In this document: positions 5,780-7,855 of the stretch, one piece after another | Numbering within the stretch: position 1 is the first letter of the stretch | Layout: each line of letters begins with the position of its first letter | Assembly (NCBI GenBank): GCA_046050465.1 | Contig: JBJOPS010000032.1 | Location: 1-7,855 of the forward strand | Direction of reading: 5' to 3' | Length of the DNA: 7,855 nt | Source of the DNA: Egaibacter sp046050465 | Lineage (GTDB): Bacteria > Pseudomonadota > Gammaproteobacteria > Burkholderiales > Burkholderiaceae_C | Position numbers and translations under genes: made by a program | Notes under the pieces: model-generated | Seen by the model: only the letters and a program-made list of their open reading frames with translations | What the model was told of the DNA's origin: nothing | Database searches by the model: none

Positions 5780-7311
5780 ATGGTGTATGGCCCCTTTGGC
5801 CCATTCGTGGCCCGTTCAGCCACCCACGCTGCACCCTGCTCGGTGAGGCGGTATTTCTGCTGGCTGCTGGTGGGTTTGTCGGGCAGGGTCATTTCCAGCC
5901 AGCCCTGGTCTATCAGCGGTTTGATGACTTGGTCCCTGAACTTGGTCCTGTTGGTCCTTCCGGCCACAATCATCAAATCAGCCAAAGCCGCGCCAGTGCT
6001 GGCTTTGATGAGGATTTTGACTTGGTCCTGACTTGGTCCCGACTTGGTCCCTGACTTGGTGCCTTCCGCAACCACATCAACAACATCCGCCGCACTCTTG
6101 GGCCGCCACAGTGTCTGGATAAATTGCCCGCCGTCTTGCCGAAACTCTGGCGCAGGCAGGCCCGCTTGGTCGCACAGGTGGATCATGTCCAGCGTGCCGG
6201 TGCCTGCCTTCTCAATGTAGCGGGCCAGAAACATCGGCTCGGCAATGCGCGGGCTGCGGGGGATGGACGCATGCGGGCGGCGCAGGTTGTCCACGGTGAG
6301 CTGCGGGGGCAGTTCGCCAGGGTTCCAGATTTCGAGCCGGTCGGCAAACAACATCACTTGCACCGAGGCGTTGGAGGTGTAGTCGCGGTGCGCCACGGCG
6401 TTGACGATGGCCTCGGCCACGGCTTCGCGGGGCAGTTCGTAGTCCACCGGGGCCTGTGCGCCAGTGGCGCGGGTGCCTACGGTACGGGCAATTTTGGAGA
6501 GCACAAAGTCCAGCGCCTCGTTCACCATCTCAAACACCGTGCCTTTGTACACGTGGTACGAGGGAATGGGCTTGCTCACCCCCGTGCCATGAAAGTGCAT
6601 GCACTTGATTTCCGAGCTGGGCAGAAAGCGCTGCGGAGCTTGGCCAAACAGCAGCACCGCCGCGTGCGTGGGTTGCCCGGCGTCGAGCAGGTTCAGGTGC
6701 GTGAGCGCAGCCTGCATGGGGGTGGCAGGGTCGAGTGCAAAGCCGCGCTGGCTTTGCGCTCGGGCCAGGAAAAGCGCCAGCTTGTCGGCCGAAATGTCGG
6801 CAAGCGTTGCACCATCGCAGGCGGTGGCATCAAAAGGGCTGGTGCGCAGCGCGCCCGTGCGGGCCAGGTGATCCACCAGGCTGGCATTCACGGCGGCAAT
6901 CAGCTCTGGCGTATCACCAAACCGGCGGCGAATGAGTTGGTCGCCCGCTTTGCGCACCAACGCGCGCATCTTGGGGTGTCGGGCAGTATCGTCAGCGCCG
7001 CGCACATAGATCAGGCGGGGTTTGCCCAAGGCCGTGGCACGGTCAAATTCGCGCTCTGTGGGCGAGATACCTTGGGCGTCCTCGAAACCATAGTCATTGC
7101 CGAACAAGCCCAGGTACAGCGTGCAGCGGTCTACCTCGCTCAGGTACACCGCATCGGCACGCGCATCTGCCGCCGGCAAGTCTTCAAATAGAAAGACATC
7201 GAAAAACCGGGACAACAGCGGGTCGGTTTGCACAAAGTCTTTCACCGCCCGGCGCTCTGCGGCCAGCTCTTTTTGCACCGAGCTGATGAAAATGCCTTGC
7301 TTTGCACTCAC
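5776..7311 (-). CDS. DUF4062 domain fused to RecG-like ATPase module and winged helix
   Basis: 511 aa from a GTG start at 7311. Residues 5-105 are a DUF4062 domain: 'KQGIFISSVQKELAAERRAV' (4-23), 'YLGLFGNDYG' (66-75), 'GISPTEREFDRATALGKPRL' (81-100). Residues about 175-405 match the HATPase_c_4 part of RecG-like/AlbA_2 proteins: 'HAAVLLFG' (216-223), 'REAVAEAIVNAVAHRDY' (295-311, N-box Asn304), 'ADRLEIWNPGELP' (323-335), 'EKAGTGTLDMIHLC' (367-380). A repeat-encoded linker (about 416-430) leads to a winged helix (about 431-495). DUF4062 stands in the place where AlbA_2 sits in related proteins. It is a putative sensor or effector domain found in defence genes, so the role here is inferred. The GTG overlaps the upstream small frame (GTGA), with GGGAG 8 nt before it, all inside repeat R1. 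Its own stop overlaps the next ATG (ATGA). It sits between methyltransferase-like sequence and hsdS, apparently as an inserted passenger. Confidence 0.88.
   Translation of the reverse strand: MSAKQGIFISSVQKELAAERRAVKDFVQTDPLLSRFFDVFLFEDLPAADARADAVYLSEVDRCTLYLGLFGNDYGFEDAQGISPTEREFDRATALGKPRLIYVRGADDTARHPKMRALVRKAGDQLIRRRFGDTPELIAAVNASLVDHLARTGALRTSPFDATACDGATLADISADKLALFLARAQSQRGFALDPATPMQAALTHLNLLDAGQPTHAAVLLFGQAPQRFLPSSEIKCMHFHGTGVSKPIPSYHVYKGTVFEMVNEALDFVLSKIARTVGTRATGAQAPVDYELPREAVAEAIVNAVAHRDYTSNASVQVMLFADRLEIWNPGELPPQLTVDNLRRPHASIPRSPRIAEPMFLARYIEKAGTGTLDMIHLCDQAGLPAPEFRQDGGQFIQTLWRPKSAADVVDVVAEGTKSGTKSGPSQDQVKILIKASTGAALADLMIVAGRTNRTKFRDQVIKPLIDQGWLEMTLPDKPTSSQQKYRLTEQGAAWVAERATNGPKGPYTI
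6019..6060 (-). repeat. Short tandem repeat in the interdomain linker
   Basis: Four copies of GACTTGGT (plus strand) start at 6019, 6030, 6041 and 6053, giving periods of 11, 11 and 12 nt. A further copy is at 5926-5933. They encode the 'GTKSGTKSG' linker between the ATPase module and the winged helix. Because the unit is mostly 11 nt, gain or loss of one unit would shift the frame. Confidence 0.75.
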
Positions 7312-7403
7312 GCCGCCAACTCCCGATTCAATTCCTCAATCACCTTGGGCAGTTCCGCCCCAAAGGGCTGGTGCACCTTGCCCAGGCCGCCTTGGGCGTT
7401 GGT
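7305..7403 (-). repeat. Direct repeat R1, copy before the DUF4062-ATPase gene
   Basis: Partner of 5663-5761 (offset 1642 bp). It carries the same GGGAG (7320-7324), small-frame stop and GTG-AGT start, here feeding the DUF4062-ATPase gene instead of hsdS. Confidence 0.9.
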
Positions 7404-7430
7404 GAGCCTGTGCTGCCTATTGCGTGCCAT
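7308..7430 (-). CDS. Small coupled ORF resembling an HsdM C-terminus (copy 1)
   Basis: 40 residues: a basic start 'MARNRQHRLTN', then 'AQGGLGKVHQPF' (12-23) and 'AELPKVIEELNRELAA' (25-40), nearly the same as the copy before hsdS. Its ATG lies inside the last codons of hepT (14-nt overlap), with GGAG 4 nt upstream, and its TGA overlaps the GTG of the DUF4062-ATPase gene. The N-terminal ten residues differ from the other copy, so each copy was joined to a new start after duplication or insertion. The candidates are a remnant of the hsdM 3' end or a real small protein. The retained frame and overlaps favour at least being translated. Confidence 0.55.
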   Translation of the reverse strand: MARNRQHRLTNAQGGLGKVHQPFGAELPKVIEELNRELAA

Positions 7431-7767
7431 GCTGCTCCAGCAAGCGGTTCAAGGCGGTGATCAAAGGTGGCAGGTTGGTTTCAATCACGCCCCAGACGAT
7501 GTGGTTGTCCACACTGGCATAGCCGTGGATCAACATGTTGCGAAAGGCAACGATGCGGGGCAAATTTGGCAGCAAGCTGGCAGTGGCTGCGTCAACGCGC
7601 GAAAGCTGGTTGAGCGCTTCACCCACGATTTCTAGCTGGCGTTCCACGGCCGAGCAAAGGAGCTCGTCGGTGTCGCAGTTTGCAAAGGTTTTCTCAGCAC
7701 AGAAGCGGCTGACGCGATCAGCGGCCAGCTGCGCATCCCACAACAGTTTGGCGGCATCAGGATGCAT
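7417..7767 (-). CDS. hepT: HepT-type HEPN RNase toxin (DUF86 family)
   Basis: 116 aa, the usual size for HepT. The active-site motif RX4HXY is intact: 'RNMLIHGY' with Arg76, His81 and Tyr83. The surrounding helices ('AVERQLEIVGEALNQL', 40-55; 'VWGVIETNLPPLITALNRLL', 91-110) are typical of the four-helix HEPN fold. In characterised pairs HepT is an RNase, and MntA silences it by adding AMP to the motif tyrosine. ATG at 7767 is chosen because it lies 11 bp inside the end of the nucleotidyltransferase gene. A longer open frame to the window edge exists, but its extra residues only read through that gene out of frame. The TAG stop overlaps the next small frame. The pair may act as a stand-alone toxin-antitoxin module or guard the restriction locus. 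Confidence 0.9.
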   Translation of the reverse strand: MHPDAAKLLWDAQLAADRVSRFCAEKTFANCDTDELLCSAVERQLEIVGEALNQLSRVDAATASLLPNLPRIVAFRNMLIHGYASVDNHIVWGVIETNLPPLITALNRLLEQHGTQ

Positions 7768-7855
7768 AGATATTCTGCCGTTCCAACGCAATGCGTTGCC
7801 GAAAATACGGATTGGCCAAGGCCGTGGGCGTAACCAGATCGACGGAGCGGCCAAA
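7757..7855 (-). CDS. mntA: MntA-type nucleotidyltransferase antitoxin, C-terminal end only
   Basis: The last 32 codons of a gene that begins outside the window. The sequence 'FGRSVDLVTPTALANPYF' (with 'RQRIALERQNIYAS' following, then TGA) is the recognisable tail of minimal nucleotidyltransferases paired with HEPN toxins: the 'DLV' strand, then 'NPYF' and a final basic/aromatic helix. The catalytic GSxxxGxxxxxSDxD region is not visible here. The 11-bp overlap with hepT and the pairing itself support the call. Confidence 0.8.
   Translation of the reverse strand, partial: FGRSVDLVTPTALANPYFRQRIALERQNIYAS

Noticed and set aside
5670..5834. Upstream extension of hsdS by 55 codons
   Set aside because: It reads out of frame through the small coupled ORF and the end of the DUF4062-ATPase gene; the GTG at 5669 has a Shine-Dalgarno sequence and stop/start overlap.
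6124..7191. Long plus-strand open frame (355 codons) opposite the DUF4062-ATPase gene
   Set aside because: Composition is Gly/Ala/His/Arg-rich shadow coding with no domain; the minus-strand gene is clear.
7768..7854. Longer hepT with 29 extra N-terminal residues
   Set aside because: The extra part is the out-of-frame 3' end of mntA; HepT proteins normally begin near the chosen ATG.
1..7855. CRISPR array, tRNA/rRNA or insertion sequence
   Set aside because: No regularly spaced repeats with unique spacers, no clover-leaf or rRNA-like sequence, and no transposase frame or terminal inverted repeats flanking a gene were seen.

Overview
The window is a densely packed, accessory defence-type locus, with every supported gene on the minus strand, so transcription runs from about 7855 down to 1. 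Base composition (G+C-rich except one gene) and protein style suggest a betaproteobacterium, probably Burkholderiales/Comamonadaceae-like. That is an inference from general character, not a database match. The core is a type I restriction-modification locus. A complete two-domain specificity subunit, hsdS (4335-5669), is present, but full hsdM and hsdR genes are not and would have to lie outside the window.

Layout in transcription order. (1) The last 32 codons of an MntA-type nucleotidyltransferase (7757-7855) overlap a HepT-type HEPN RNase toxin (7417-7767). (2) A 40-codon reading frame (7308-7430) ends like the C-terminus of a type I methyltransferase subunit and overlaps the next start as GTGA. 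(3) A 511-aa protein (5776-7311) has an N-terminal DUF4062 domain, a RecG-like/HATPase_c_4-type ATPase module and a winged-helix tail. (4) A second, about 94% identical copy of the 40-codon frame (5666-5779) overlaps the previous stop as ATGA and the next start as GTGA. (5) hsdS. (6) A 106-bp gap. (7) An A+T-richer gene (2390-4228) encodes a GHKL/MORC-like ATPase fused to a PD-(D/E)XK-like nuclease domain. (8) A 44-codon relic (2215-2349) of an AlbA_2 gene is coupled by ATGA to (9) a complete AlbA_2 + HATPase_c_4 protein (800-2218). (10) A 118-bp A+T-rich gap holds two inverted repeats. (11) A 43-codon stub resembles the N-terminus of a GIY-YIG-family protein (550-681). (12) The 5' part of a second AlbA_2 gene (1-535) runs off the window; its start is the intact version of the relic in (8).

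The most interesting structure is at the joints. Two pairs of direct repeats (99 bp at about 94%, and 114 aligned bp at about 93%) lie exactly at gene boundaries and carry ribosome-binding and start/stop-overlap signals. The 99-bp repeat gives two unrelated genes (DUF4062-ATPase and hsdS) the same Shine-Dalgarno sequence and the same GTG-AGT start. This looks like a locus in which accessory genes are swapped in between duplicated coupling sequences, leaving gene stubs behind while keeping the operon translatable. The cargo (nuclease/ATPase fusions, AlbA_2 ATPases, a DUF4062 ATPase, a HEPN toxin pair) is typical of anti-phage genes. No individual function is proven by sequence alone.
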